DNA from: Saccharomycodes ludwigii
Taxonomy: Eukaryota; Ascomycota; Saccharomycetes; Saccharomycodales; Saccharomycodaceae
Assembly (NCBI RefSeq): GCF_020623625.1
Contig: NC_060205.1
Location: forward strand, 551,501-615,500
DNA length: 64,000 nt
Reading direction: 5' to 3'
Under the pieces are notes generated by a model. The model was not told the DNA's origin, ran no database searches, and was given only the letters and a program-made list of their open reading frames with translations. Each line of letters opens with the position of its first letter. The stretch's first letter is position 1. Of the stretch, positions 1-8,705 are shown piece by piece. Position numbers and translations under genes: made by a program.

Positions 1-418
1 AGAAAAAAAAAAAAAATTAAAATTATCTATTCAATTATTCATTTCTTTAAAAGAAAAAATAAATAAATAAATAAATAAATCGGTTGAATTATTTTTATTT
101 TTTTACAACCAATGTAAAATTTTAGAAATCATTTTCTCCGTTTTCAACCGATCGGTAAAATTAATGGGGAAACAATAATAATATTCTTATTCCTGATAAA
201 AAAAACAAAGATTATTATTATTAGTAGTAGTAGCAATAGTAATAATAAGTTCAGCGTTAGAACAGTAATGAATAATAAAAAAATATTTGTGTTCAATATA
301 CAAAGTTAAAAAAATAAAAAAATAAAAAAAAAAAAAAAAAGAGAAATTATACATAGACTCTAATAAATTCAAAGGCTTTTTTTTTTTTTTCCTGTTTTAT
401 TTTTATTTTATTTTGCTT
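1..418. other. Intergenic, downstream of SSZ1
   Basis: A/T homopolymers, a short TAAA repeat near 60-80 and AAT/AGT triplet runs near 215-250. I see no gene or RNA here. The left end is cut by the window. Confidence 0.6.
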
Positions 419-2104
419 TTAAATCTGTTGCAAGACTTCGTTAGTTTTCAAATCTCTGGCAATGACCTTCAATTTATTTTCTCTAGAAATTTCAAAAATC
501 AATTCAACTCCATTCTTGGTAGCTTTAATACCTAATTCAGCTAATTTCTCAACAGGCTCGATTTCCTTAGTTTTTAAAACTTCTGGTTCATCATCTTCAT
601 CTTCACTCCAATCACTCTCATCATCATCATCATCATCTTCTTTTTTCTCCTCCTTCTTAGGGGCTTCTTCTTTCTCAATGATTTCTTCTTTAATGTTTAA
701 TTTACCAGTATAAACCTCTAAATCGGCACCGTCAACTAAAGACTTCAATTTAAACGATTGTCTGGCTGGTAAACTAGTGTATTTATCAAATATAGTAACA
801 AATTTCTTTGAACCATCCAAAATACCAATACATTCATTCAATTGAGGAACGTCAACAGAATGTTCCAAAAGTTTTTCTAAATCATCTTCTTCATACAGAT
901 CATCAGCCAATAAAGAAGCCTGTACAGCAGCACCAGCGCTTAACATCTCATCTGGGTGTTGCAATTCATTGCCTGCAACCAAAGAAATAACTTTCACCTG
1001 GTTTTCTGGGAAAACAACTTGTAAAGTTTGGGTAATTTTAGGTGTAAATGAGGCACCACCGGTTAACAATATAGAATCAACCTCTAATTTATCTAAACCT
1101 GATTTCTCAACAGCTTGCTCAACAAATGTAACCATTTCATTGATAACATTTCTTACAACCAAGTCGTACTTGAAAACATTTATTGAAGAGTTGAAATCTA
1201 AGCCATCTGCCAAGGAATCAATACTAATATTGGCGTTACTGGTGTTACTTAAGGTCTTTTTGGTTAAAATAGCATTGCTTTTCAATTTAGCCAAAGATCT
1301 AGGGTTTTTGGTAGCATCAACCTTCGTCTTCTTTTGAAACTCACTGTTTAAATATTTAATCAAAACATCATCGATTTTAGAACCACCCAAATCTTGTCTA
1401 GATTCAGTATAGATCTTAGTGAAAATACCATTGTTTCTAATAGCAAAAACAGTAACACTGCTTTGCAACCCACCAAAGTCAGCAACAACAACATTGGAAT
1501 CTTTATGAATAGATGTGGTCTTGGTGGTCAAATGCGATAATAAAGCAGCACTTGGTTCGTGGATGAATTGAACAATTTCCAACCCGGCTTTAGAGGCAGC
1601 TTTAGCAATCCTTTCCTTTTGTAAGTCATTAAAATCGTATGGTACAGTTATCACAGCTTTTTTGTTGTTAACCCCAATATAGTCATCAGCAGCCAGCTTC
1701 AAGTTCTTTAAATGTCTGGCAACAACTTCATCTACACTTAATTTAATCTCTTTGTTGCTTTCGGAATTGGTAATGATAAAACCTGGAACATCATCACCAA
1801 TGTCAACAATAGGAGCACCTGCAGAGCAACGGTTTTTCAAATCCTCACTCAATTTGCTAAACTTTGGTTGTCCAATTAAATCACGGAAATTGATAATGGT
1901 GTTTTTAGGATTACGGATCAACTGTTGAATAGCTTGTCCACCATGATATTCATCACCATCACGGTATGACAAAGCTGTGGCAATGACTCTTTCACCGTCT
2001 GGATTAGCAATAACTTCAACTTTATCGTTGTTTTTAACCGTTGCAATCGAGGACGATGTATTACCGAAGGAGATACCTACAATTGGACTAAATGAAGAGG
2101 ACAT
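419..2104 (-). CDS. SSZ1: Ssz1, atypical Hsp70 of the ribosome-associated complex
   Basis: 561 aa. Ssz1 pairs with zuotin (Zuo1) in the ribosome-associated complex, which stimulates Ssb-type Hsp70 on nascent chains. The Hsp70 nucleotide-binding fold starts at once: the phosphate-1 motif FGNTSSS lies near residue 13, and NPDGER, EYHGGQA and RNPKNTIINFRD follow as in S. cerevisiae Ssz1. As in the family, the substrate-binding part is short. The C-terminal region carries an acidic stretch (about residues 479-508, Glu/Asp/Lys rich, with DDDDDD and SDWSEDEDD) before a final conserved-looking beta segment. The protein is somewhat longer than the 538 aa of S. cerevisiae, probably because of this stretch. 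Next to RRP3 in the same order and orientation as YHR064C-YHR065C. ATG confirmed at the high-coordinate end. Confidence 0.96.
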   Translation of the reverse strand: MSSSFSPIVGISFGNTSSSIATVKNNDKVEVIANPDGERVIATALSYRDGDEYHGGQAIQQLIRNPKNTIINFRDLIGQPKFSKLSEDLKNRCSAGAPIVDIGDDVPGFIITNSESNKEIKLSVDEVVARHLKNLKLAADDYIGVNNKKAVITVPYDFNDLQKERIAKAASKAGLEIVQFIHEPSAALLSHLTTKTTSIHKDSNVVVADFGGLQSSVTVFAIRNNGIFTKIYTESRQDLGGSKIDDVLIKYLNSEFQKKTKVDATKNPRSLAKLKSNAILTKKTLSNTSNANISIDSLADGLDFNSSINVFKYDLVVRNVINEMVTFVEQAVEKSGLDKLEVDSILLTGGASFTPKITQTLQVVFPENQVKVISLVAGNELQHPDEMLSAGAAVQASLLADDLYEEDDLEKLLEHSVDVPQLNECIGILDGSKKFVTIFDKYTSLPARQSFKLKSLVDGADLEVYTGKLNIKEEIIEKEEAPKKEEKKEDDDDDDESDWSEDEDDEPEVLKTKEIEPVEKLAELGIKATKNGVELIFEISRENKLKVIARDLKTNEVLQQI

Positions 2105-2894
2105 TGGTTGTGGTAGTCTTTTGTTGTTTTTTAATTTAATTTTATTTTTTATGTTTGTTTTATTGTTACAGTGTAGATTCGTTTATACAAAAAAAAAAAA
2201 AAAAAAATTTTTTTTTGAAATCCAAGAAAAAGAAAAAGGAAAAAAGAAAAAAAAAAGAAAGAAAAAAGAAACTGCGAATGGGATGTAAAGGCGTATTTGC
2301 CAAAAAGCAAATTAACGTAACGAATTACATTCAACGTGCACTTGAATGCTTTAACAGCGCAGATAGAAAAAAGAACCTCTACAAAACAAAGCAAAATAAA
2401 AAATTACTTTTTTATTTTTTTATTATAATTTTACAGTTAATGGAAAACTTTCAAGTCGAGCAAAAAAAACTTTTTTTTTTTTTTTTTTTTTTCTTTCTTA
2501 TTTTTTTCAATAGAAAACTCGCAGATATAAAAGGGCCGTGTCGATGAGCAACTCTAGCAAAAAAATTGAAAAAATGATAAACTGTCTTGTTTTTTGTTAA
2601 TTATTACTATAAAAGTTTTTTTTTTTTCATTTAAAAATGATTATTCTCAGTGTCCTGGTGTTTAAAAGTCAAATGCCAGGACTATCTTGTAATCTGAAAA
2701 TGTGGAAAAGATTATCAGTATTAACAGAATATTCATGTTATAAGGTAGATTACAAATCAGATCGGAATAACGACAAGTGATTCATATAAGATGCCTTTAT
2801 GTGAGTATATTATAAAACATTATACGAAAATGAAAAGTAAACTAAAGTTAAGGTGGAACAACTAGTAATTAATAATCTGGATTGATATAACAAG
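2105..2894. other. Intergenic between SSZ1 5' end and tRNA-Arg
   Basis: Upstream of SSZ1 there are long A and T tracts. A GATATAAAAGGG TATA-like motif lies near 2524, followed by CGATGAGCA at 2542-2550, which resembles the PAC element (core GATGAG) found before ribosome-biogenesis genes. From 2640 to 2894 the DNA is less repetitive; I see no coding sequence. Such flanks of tRNA genes often hold old retrotransposon ends, but I could not find clear LTR termini. Confidence 0.45.
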
Positions 2895-2966
2895 CTCGCA
2901 TGGCGTAATGGCAACGCGTCTGACTTCTAATCAGAAGATTCTGGGTTCGACCCCCAGTGTGAGTGT
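2895..2966 (+). tRNA. tRNA-Arg(UCU)
   Basis: A 72-nt intronless tRNA. The A box is TGGCGTAATGG, the anticodon loop is CTTCTAA (anticodon TCT, reading AGA) and the B box is GGTTCGACCCC. The acceptor stem GCTCGCA pairs with TGTGAGT through two G-U pairs, and a G discriminator follows. A T run straight after the gene (from 2967) is the Pol III terminator. The sequence is nearly that of S. cerevisiae tRNA-Arg(UCU). An identical copy lies at 22236-22307 on the other strand. Confidence 0.97.
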
Positions 2967-3218
2967 TTTTTTATTTTTTCATTTTTTCCTTATTCCATAA
3001 TAAAAAAAAGTTTATTAACATTAAGGCTAATTAAACTGAACAGAAACAACCAAATTACTCACAATGGTAATTCAAGAGAAACATTTATATATATCACGCT
3101 TTAACCTTCTGATGAAACAAAATTAAATAAGCATTACATACACATATATGTATAGTACAAAATTTTTAGTATGTGATAGTAAAATTAATTATAAAAGAAA
3201 CCGTTCCCATCCTAAACT

Positions 3219-4688
3219 TTATCGTTCTTCTCTGTCTAAATCGTCTTTATTGAATTTCTTTCTTCTGTGGTTTTTGTTATATTTATTGTCTTTACTTCTC
3301 CTGTTCATCTCCATAATAACTTCACCGTTAGCTTTATCAACTGTATCTCTTAGTTGTAAGATTATCGATTTATCAGCATTTTCTTTGGGTAATTTTTTAT
3401 TCAAAACATCTTCAATTCTTAAAATCAACTCTAAGTCATATTGTGAAACTAGCGAAATCGATTTGCCAGATCTGCCAGCTCTAGCTGTTCTACCAACACG
3501 ATGTATATAAGACTTGGAATCAACTGGAATGTCATAATTAATAACAATATCAACACTTGGAATATCCAAACCTCTAGCAGCAACATCAGTAGCAACTAAA
3601 ATACTTCGTTTCCCAGCCTTGAACAAATCTAAAGCCCCTGTTCTTTGGTTTTGATTTAGATCACCGTGCAACGCAGTAGCATTAAAATCCAACATGTTGC
3701 ATAAGGTTGATATTCTCTCACAATTAGATTTGGTTCTAGTAAAAACTATGGTTGTTTTTCCCAAGTATTCATTTAACAAGTACATCAAATATGTGTTTTT
3801 CAACCCGCCAGGAACAACCATTAAAGTTTGAACCAAAGTGTCAACAGTTTGGTATTTATTGGAAACAGCACATTTTACCGGGTTCACTAACGATGCTCTT
3901 TGTAGCTTATCTATTTTAGAAGTCATTGTGGCACTGAATAGGTATGTAGTTCTATTTGCTACCGGTAGAATTTTCAAAATACGATCTAGAACAGGACCAA
4001 ACTCCATATCCAAAAGCCTGTCAGCCTCATCCATCACCAAAAACTTTAAATTCCTCAATGAAAACCCCTTTGTGTTTTCCAAATGATCCATCAGTCTACC
4101 CGGGGTAGCAATAATAACATGTGGTTTCCTCATTAATTCTCTTGCTTGGTCCATCATATTCATACCACCAACAATACAAACTGAACGTAACCCCATGTTA
4201 CTCCCTAAAGAATCAAAAGTCTCCTTAATTTGTTGAGCTAGTTCACGCGTAGGTGCCAAAATACATGCATAATATGGCTGTTTATCATACCACAGTTTGT
4301 TTAAAATAGGTATGGCAAAAGCGGCCGTCTTACCACTACCCGTTTGGGCTAACCCTATAATATCATGCCCCTCTAAGGCAGACGGAATAGCTTTGGCTTG
4401 AATTGGCGTTGGCTTTTCATATTTCAAATTGGCACATGCCTCAATTAATTCAGGTACCAAGTTTAGCTCAGAAAAGGAGTTAAAAGTAGCATCATCTTTA
4501 TCGGCATTTGTATCTTTTTCTTCAGGAGGTCCCTCAACATCTTCATCTTTTTCACTTGATACAGTAAGTAAATCCTTTTGATTTTGTAATGCTTTTGTTT
4601 TAATTTTTTCAGCCAACGACTGGACGTCTGAAATTGTTTTTGATTGTTGTTTTTTTTTTAAAACTTTCTTGTTTGTTTCGTCGGCCAT
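3219..4688 (-). CDS. RRP3: Rrp3, DEAD-box RNA helicase for 18S rRNA maturation
   Basis: 489 aa nucleolar ATP-dependent helicase required for pre-rRNA cleavage on the way to the 40S subunit. The Q motif is around residues 69-97 (F69, PTPIQ). Motif I AQTGSGKT is at 114-121, PTRELA at 146-151, TPGR at 195-198, DEAD at 220-223 and SAT at about 252-254. The C-terminal RecA lobe holds LHGDLNQNQR, DVAARGLDIP and HRVGRTARAG. Long segments match S. cerevisiae Rrp3 (501 aa), for example CIVGGMNMMDQAR. The N-terminal 68 residues are lysine- and acid-rich, and the tail is basic. It shares a 430-bp divergent promoter with SSF1, another ribosome-assembly gene. Confidence 0.97.
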   Translation of the reverse strand: MADETNKKVLKKKQQSKTISDVQSLAEKIKTKALQNQKDLLTVSSEKDEDVEGPPEEKDTNADKDDATFNSFSELNLVPELIEACANLKYEKPTPIQAKAIPSALEGHDIIGLAQTGSGKTAAFAIPILNKLWYDKQPYYACILAPTRELAQQIKETFDSLGSNMGLRSVCIVGGMNMMDQARELMRKPHVIIATPGRLMDHLENTKGFSLRNLKFLVMDEADRLLDMEFGPVLDRILKILPVANRTTYLFSATMTSKIDKLQRASLVNPVKCAVSNKYQTVDTLVQTLMVVPGGLKNTYLMYLLNEYLGKTTIVFTRTKSNCERISTLCNMLDFNATALHGDLNQNQRTGALDLFKAGKRSILVATDVAARGLDIPSVDIVINYDIPVDSKSYIHRVGRTARAGRSGKSISLVSQYDLELILRIEDVLNKKLPKENADKSIILQLRDTVDKANGEVIMEMNRRSKDNKYNKNHRRKKFNKDDLDREER

Positions 4689-4771
4689 TTTATAATATTT
4701 GGCTATCTTTGCTAGTAGTGATATTGTTTTGTCCAGCGGAATGAAAATGAAAAGTGCTTTTAAAATATAGA

Positions 4772-4804
<33 letters not shown>

Positions 4805-4854
4805 AATAAAAGGAGATGGTTTTTCTTTTTAAAATAATATGCGTATTTTTTAAG

Positions 4855-4890
<36 letters not shown>

Positions 4891-4979
4891 AACGACTTCA
4901 AATATTTGGTACAAAAAAGTTTAAAAAAATTTTTTTAATGAAATTACTTTCAATTATTCTCCTATTGAATTACTTTTAC

Positions 4980-5017
<38 letters not shown>

Positions 5018-5117
5018 TTTTAATAACCTATATTAAAGCTTTTTTCAAGCTATTTCTTCAGTTTATATTCCTACTCCCAAGAAAAGAAATTAACAATTCT
5101 AGAAGTCACACAGCATC
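4689..5117. promoter_or_regulatory. Divergent promoter RRP3/SSF1
   Basis: Low-complexity DNA between two ribosome-biogenesis genes: an AAT repeat (about 4776-4803), an A run of about 30 (near 4855-4888), an A7T7-type block near 4922-4937 that resembles the RRPE element (AAAATTTT core), and a TA run at about 4984-5012. Poly(dA:dT) of this kind typically keeps promoters nucleosome-free. The regulatory reading is inference. Confidence 0.45.
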
Positions 5118-6449
5118 ATGGCCAAAAGAAGACACAAGAAGAGAACGCATGTCAAAGTGCCTGAAGAAACATTATCCTCTATCCCAAAATCTATGGTCAT
5201 TAGGGTAGGTAATACTTCAATGCACAGCCATGCTTTAAGTCAATTAGTCAAAGATTTCAGAAATGTTATGCAACCACATACCGCCATTAAATTAAAAGAA
5301 CGTAAATCAAACAGATTGAAGGATTTTATTGTTATGTGTGGTCCATTAAAGGTTTCTCATTTATTCATGTTTACTCAATCTGAAAAGACTGGGAATGTTC
5401 ATTTGAAAATTGCCCGTGCTCCAACTGGTCCAACTGTAACTTACCAAGTTGTTAAATATAGCTTAGCTCGTGATGTTAAAAAATATTTGAAAAGACCAAA
5501 AAGTTTAACTACAGAGGATTTATTGAACCCACCTCTACTTGTACTAAACGGATTTTCCACTAAAAATGGGGAGGTGGAAAAAGTTATTATTTCTATGTTT
5601 CAAAATATGTTCCCAGCTTTAAATCCATCGGCAACGAAATTAAATTCTATTAAAAGGGTTTTCATGATAAATAAAGACCCTGCAACTGGACTGGTAGAAA
5701 TGAGGCATTATCAAATAAGTGTCAAAGACATGGACATTAGTCGCAATTTAAAAAAATTGTATAAAAGTGAACACAATTTGCATAAGGGTGTGCCGAATTT
5801 AAGCCGTAAGCATGATATTAGTAGTTTGATTTTAGACCATGATATTGGTGCCTATACTAGTGAAAGTGAAGCTGAAATTGATGCTGATGCCATAGTGAGA
5901 ATCCAAGAAGAAAGAACAGTCCATGCCTCGTCTTCTAAAAAAATAAAAAAAAAAACTGCTGATGAACCTTCACAGGAAAACAAAGAAGAAAGTGAAAATC
6001 TGGCAAACCCTGTTGAGCTTCAATCTAGAAAAAAAGCTATCAAGCTAACTGAATGCGGACCAAGACTAACCTTACGTTTGGTTAAGATTGAAGAAGGTAT
6101 TTGTTCTGGTAAGATTTTACATCACGAATTTGTATCGAAAACCGATGATGAGATTAGAGCTTTGGAAAAGAAGCATGCTGCAAAGATGAAATTAAAAGAA
6201 CAGAGAAGAAAGGAACAGGAAGAGCACATTGCTCAAAAAAAGGCGGTCAAGGAGGCTAAAAAACAGCGCAAGTTGGAAAGAAGGCAACTGAGAAAAGAAC
6301 AACAAGAAAAAGATGAAAGCACCAAAAATGCCGAAAATAGTGGTAGTAATAGTAGTAGTAGTGAGGAAGATGGTGAAAGTGAGCACGGATATTCAGATGT
6401 TCCTGAGGACTTAGATAGTGATTTGTTTAGTGAAGTCGATGAAAGTTGA
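5118..6449 (+). CDS. SSF1: Ssf1/Ssf2-type Brix-domain ribosome assembly factor
   Basis: 443 aa. Brix-domain protein of early 66S pre-ribosomes (27S rRNA processing, together with Rrp14/Rrp15 in S. cerevisiae). The Brix domain runs from about residue 26 (MVIRVGNTS) to about residue 320. It contains HTAIKLKERKSNRLKDF and GPTVTYQV, as in the family, and ends with LRLVKIEEGICSGK. The C-terminal third is charged and coiled-coil-like (Lys/Glu repeats, then Ser/Asp/Glu), typical of nucleolar factors. Length is close to the 453 aa of S. cerevisiae. One gene here stands for the duplicated SSF1 (chr VIII) and SSF2 (chr IV), since neighbours from both tracks surround it. Confidence 0.96.
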   Translation: MAKRRHKKRTHVKVPEETLSSIPKSMVIRVGNTSMHSHALSQLVKDFRNVMQPHTAIKLKERKSNRLKDFIVMCGPLKVSHLFMFTQSEKTGNVHLKIARAPTGPTVTYQVVKYSLARDVKKYLKRPKSLTTEDLLNPPLLVLNGFSTKNGEVEKVIISMFQNMFPALNPSATKLNSIKRVFMINKDPATGLVEMRHYQISVKDMDISRNLKKLYKSEHNLHKGVPNLSRKHDISSLILDHDIGAYTSESEAEIDADAIVRIQEERTVHASSSKKIKKKTADEPSQENKEESENLANPVELQSRKKAIKLTECGPRLTLRLVKIEEGICSGKILHHEFVSKTDDEIRALEKKHAAKMKLKEQRRKEQEEHIAQKKAVKEAKKQRKLERRQLRKEQQEKDESTKNAENSGSNSSSSEEDGESEHGYSDVPEDLDSDLFSEVDES

Positions 6450-6564
6450 AGAGAGGGTGAGGGGGGAAAAAAAAAATTGACCTGGATAACCTGAAATGTT
6501 TGTACATTATATATATATATATATGCGCACTTTATATAAATAATAAATAGAATGATTTTCTTTT

Positions 6565-6599
<35 letters not shown>

Positions 6600-6843
6600 T
6601 TATTTTATACATATTAACCAATAATAATAATAATAATAATAACATATCCATCATAGCGACATGACAACAAAATTCAACAAGAAAAATACCAGAGTAAAAG
6701 TAAATATATAAACATAAATTACAGCTAGCTATGAAACAATAAATTCACAACAACAAATAAAGATATAAAAATAAATAATTAAAATAAAATCAAATAACCT
6801 AACACCTATAAATAAATAAAAAAAAAAAAAAAAAAAAAAAAAA
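6450..6843. other. Intergenic, convergent SSF1/PIB1
   Basis: Two TA runs (near 6510-6525 and 6565-6595), an AAT repeat near 6622-6642 and a terminal A run. No gene seen. It probably holds both 3' UTRs. Confidence 0.6.
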
Positions 6844-8007
6844 TCACAGAATTGCATCATGAAATGGACACCAGTTTTTAGAATAATCCTTAGATTTTTG
6901 CCGTTTCTTATTAAACCATTCTTTTATACATTTATAATGGAAAACGCAAAAACATTCTAATCTACCAATTTTTTGTCCAGGTTCCATTAATTCAAAACAA
7001 ATGGGACATTCTTCATAATGATTTTCCTTATTATCCTTGACTGCATAAACCAACATTCTATTTGTAGAGCTTGGAGAGGTTTTATCATTGTAATGATGTT
7101 GATGTATAGATTCTGCCTTATGTAAACATTCATTGATATGAACCTGCGACTCCTCTTCCGTTAGGGATGTTAATTTCTCATTGCATATAGGGCATCGGGC
7201 TCTTTCATCATCATCTGCATCTTGATCATGGTTTAGTGATTGTTTTAATTTTTTTTTTGTCTTTTTTATTGATTTTCTTTTACAAGATTTCTTTTTATTG
7301 GCGGCAAGTTTTTTGGTATTATTATCGAGTATCCTGTGAATCGATGCTGAGGGTAAATTAGCACTACCACTGTTATCCAAATTAGAAACAGTGCTGCTAT
7401 TAGTACTGCCATTCATGTTATTGTTGTTTCCAGTAGACAAGGCTGTGGTTGTGGTTGTTGCAGTAGTCATAGTGCTAGCAGAGGATGATCTTATTTCGGT
7501 CCTTGATTCTGTATCTCCCTCGCCATCTTCTTCATCTTCTAACCTTTCCTCTATTAGGACAATTCCATTATCATTTTTAACATTGGGTTCATTTGAGGAT
7601 ACATTTGAAATAGTGGCGGTGGTAAAAAAGGTATTGGTAACGCCTCTGTCTCTTCTGTTTTGTCTTAATTTTTTTCTATGATATTGTTCTGCACTCAAAG
7701 ACATATGGTCCCTTTGTAAAATATTATAACAGGTAATACAGGTTCTATAAGGTGGTAAATCCGACCTTGTCTCATAAAAACTCAAGACTTCTTGGTCTTG
7801 TTCTCGTTGGTACATGCTTGGTTCTATAATTTTAACTTTATCTTCATCATACCATAAAAAATAATCGCTACAGGTACTGCAAAATATTCCCCCACAACAT
7901 CTACAATGATGTCTTCTATTAAAAAATGTAAAAGTACTTTCACAATTCAAACATGTTGTAGATAAACTGTCATCTTCCCAAACGGCAGCTTCATTAATGT
8001 ATACCAT
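6844..8007 (-). CDS. PIB1: Pib1-like FYVE-RING E3 ubiquitin ligase
   Basis: 387 aa. The N-terminal FYVE finger has W10..D13 of the WxxD motif, RRHHCR at 31-36 (the PI3P-binding basic patch), Cys pairs C19/C22, C35/C38 and C43/C46, and a last pair in CITC. At the C terminus there is a RING (C334, C337, C352, C354, H357, C360, then CPFH near 380-383 with His as last ligand). Between them lies a CPIC...HINEC finger (C272, C275, H290, C294) of the UBZ4/Rad18 ubiquitin-binding type. Ser/Thr/Asn-rich linkers join the parts. S. cerevisiae Pib1 (286 aa) is an endosomal/vacuolar E3 ligase; its gene follows SSF2 on chr IV in the same orientation as here. The middle finger and the length are unusual. 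Confidence 0.9.
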   Translation of the reverse strand: MVYINEAAVWEDDSLSTTCLNCESTFTFFNRRHHCRCCGGIFCSTCSDYFLWYDEDKVKIIEPSMYQREQDQEVLSFYETRSDLPPYRTCITCYNILQRDHMSLSAEQYHRKKLRQNRRDRGVTNTFFTTATISNVSSNEPNVKNDNGIVLIEERLEDEEDGEGDTESRTEIRSSSASTMTTATTTTTALSTGNNNNMNGSTNSSTVSNLDNSGSANLPSASIHRILDNNTKKLAANKKKSCKRKSIKKTKKKLKQSLNHDQDADDDERARCPICNEKLTSLTEEESQVHINECLHKAESIHQHHYNDKTSPSSTNRMLVYAVKDNKENHYEECPICFELMEPGQKIGRLECFCVFHYKCIKEWFNKKRQKSKDYSKNWCPFHDAIL

Positions 8008-8396
8008 AGTTCTTTTTCTTTTGGTATGGTTTTTTTTTTTTAATTATTTAATTTTTTGTATTTTTTTATTTTTATTTTAATTTTTTTAACTTTTTTAACT
8101 TTTTTTTTTGGTGTGGTAATTCCGCCTTTCTTTCCCCAAGTTTCTGATATCTCTGTAGATTGTAAAAATAATATTATTCGTTTTATTACTATTTGTGATT
8201 TTCTAAACTGATTTAATAGCTTATTTTTTTATCTTTTATAAATAAAATAAAATAAAATAAAATAAAAAAGAAAAGAAAAGAAAAAGGAAAAGAAAAAGAA
8301 AAAGAAAAAAACGAAAAGTGGTAAAGACAAGACACAAATTATAGTTATAGAATAAGTTTAGTGTTTAACCTTTGATACTCTTTTTTCTTACTCTCA

Positions 8397-8445
<49 letters not shown>

Positions 8446-8684
8446 CCCCCTTTAATCCATCTTTTCTGACTTATCAAAACTTTATCTTTCTCTTTTCTTT
8501 TCTTAATTTATACTTTTTTTTTTTTTGATGGCGCCAAACAACACAAGCAAATATGACCCGTTCCATATTACCCGGTTCTTATACAGCTACACTGCCATTG
8601 GACAGATCTGTAATCTTTGAAAGCTCATTGAATCCTGACAAAACGGCGTACTCGACAAAATTACAATTTATATCTATTTATCAT
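8008..8684. other. Intergenic, PIB1 5' flank and RAD34 3' flank
   Basis: T-rich tracts at 8025-8115, AAAAT and AAAAG repeats at about 8240-8310, the CTCACT repeat at 8391-8444 (listed separately), and from about 8530 a less repetitive, coding-like stretch with a 50-codon frame (8553-8705, listed separately). Confidence 0.5.
8391..8444. repeat. (CTCACT)n short tandem repeat
   Basis: About nine copies of the hexamer CTCACT/CTCTCA in tandem, followed by a C-rich patch. It lies about 390 bp upstream of the PIB1 start codon. No function is apparent. Confidence 0.9.
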
Positions 8685-8705
8685 CTATACACCATCAGCA
8701 ATTAA
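8553..8705 (+). CDS. Possible 50-codon small ORF, unrecognised
   Basis: An ATG-to-TAA frame of 50 codons (begins MTRSILPGSYT, contains DRSVIFESSLNPDK) whose base composition is less AT-biased than the surrounding intergenic DNA. Its last 21 bases overlap the 3' end of the opposite-strand RAD34 gene. I do not recognise it, and its small size means chance cannot be excluded. It could also be a remnant or an exon of a longer gene. Confidence 0.2.
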   Translation: MTRSILPGSYTATLPLDRSVIFESSLNPDKTAYSTKLQFISIYHLYTISN

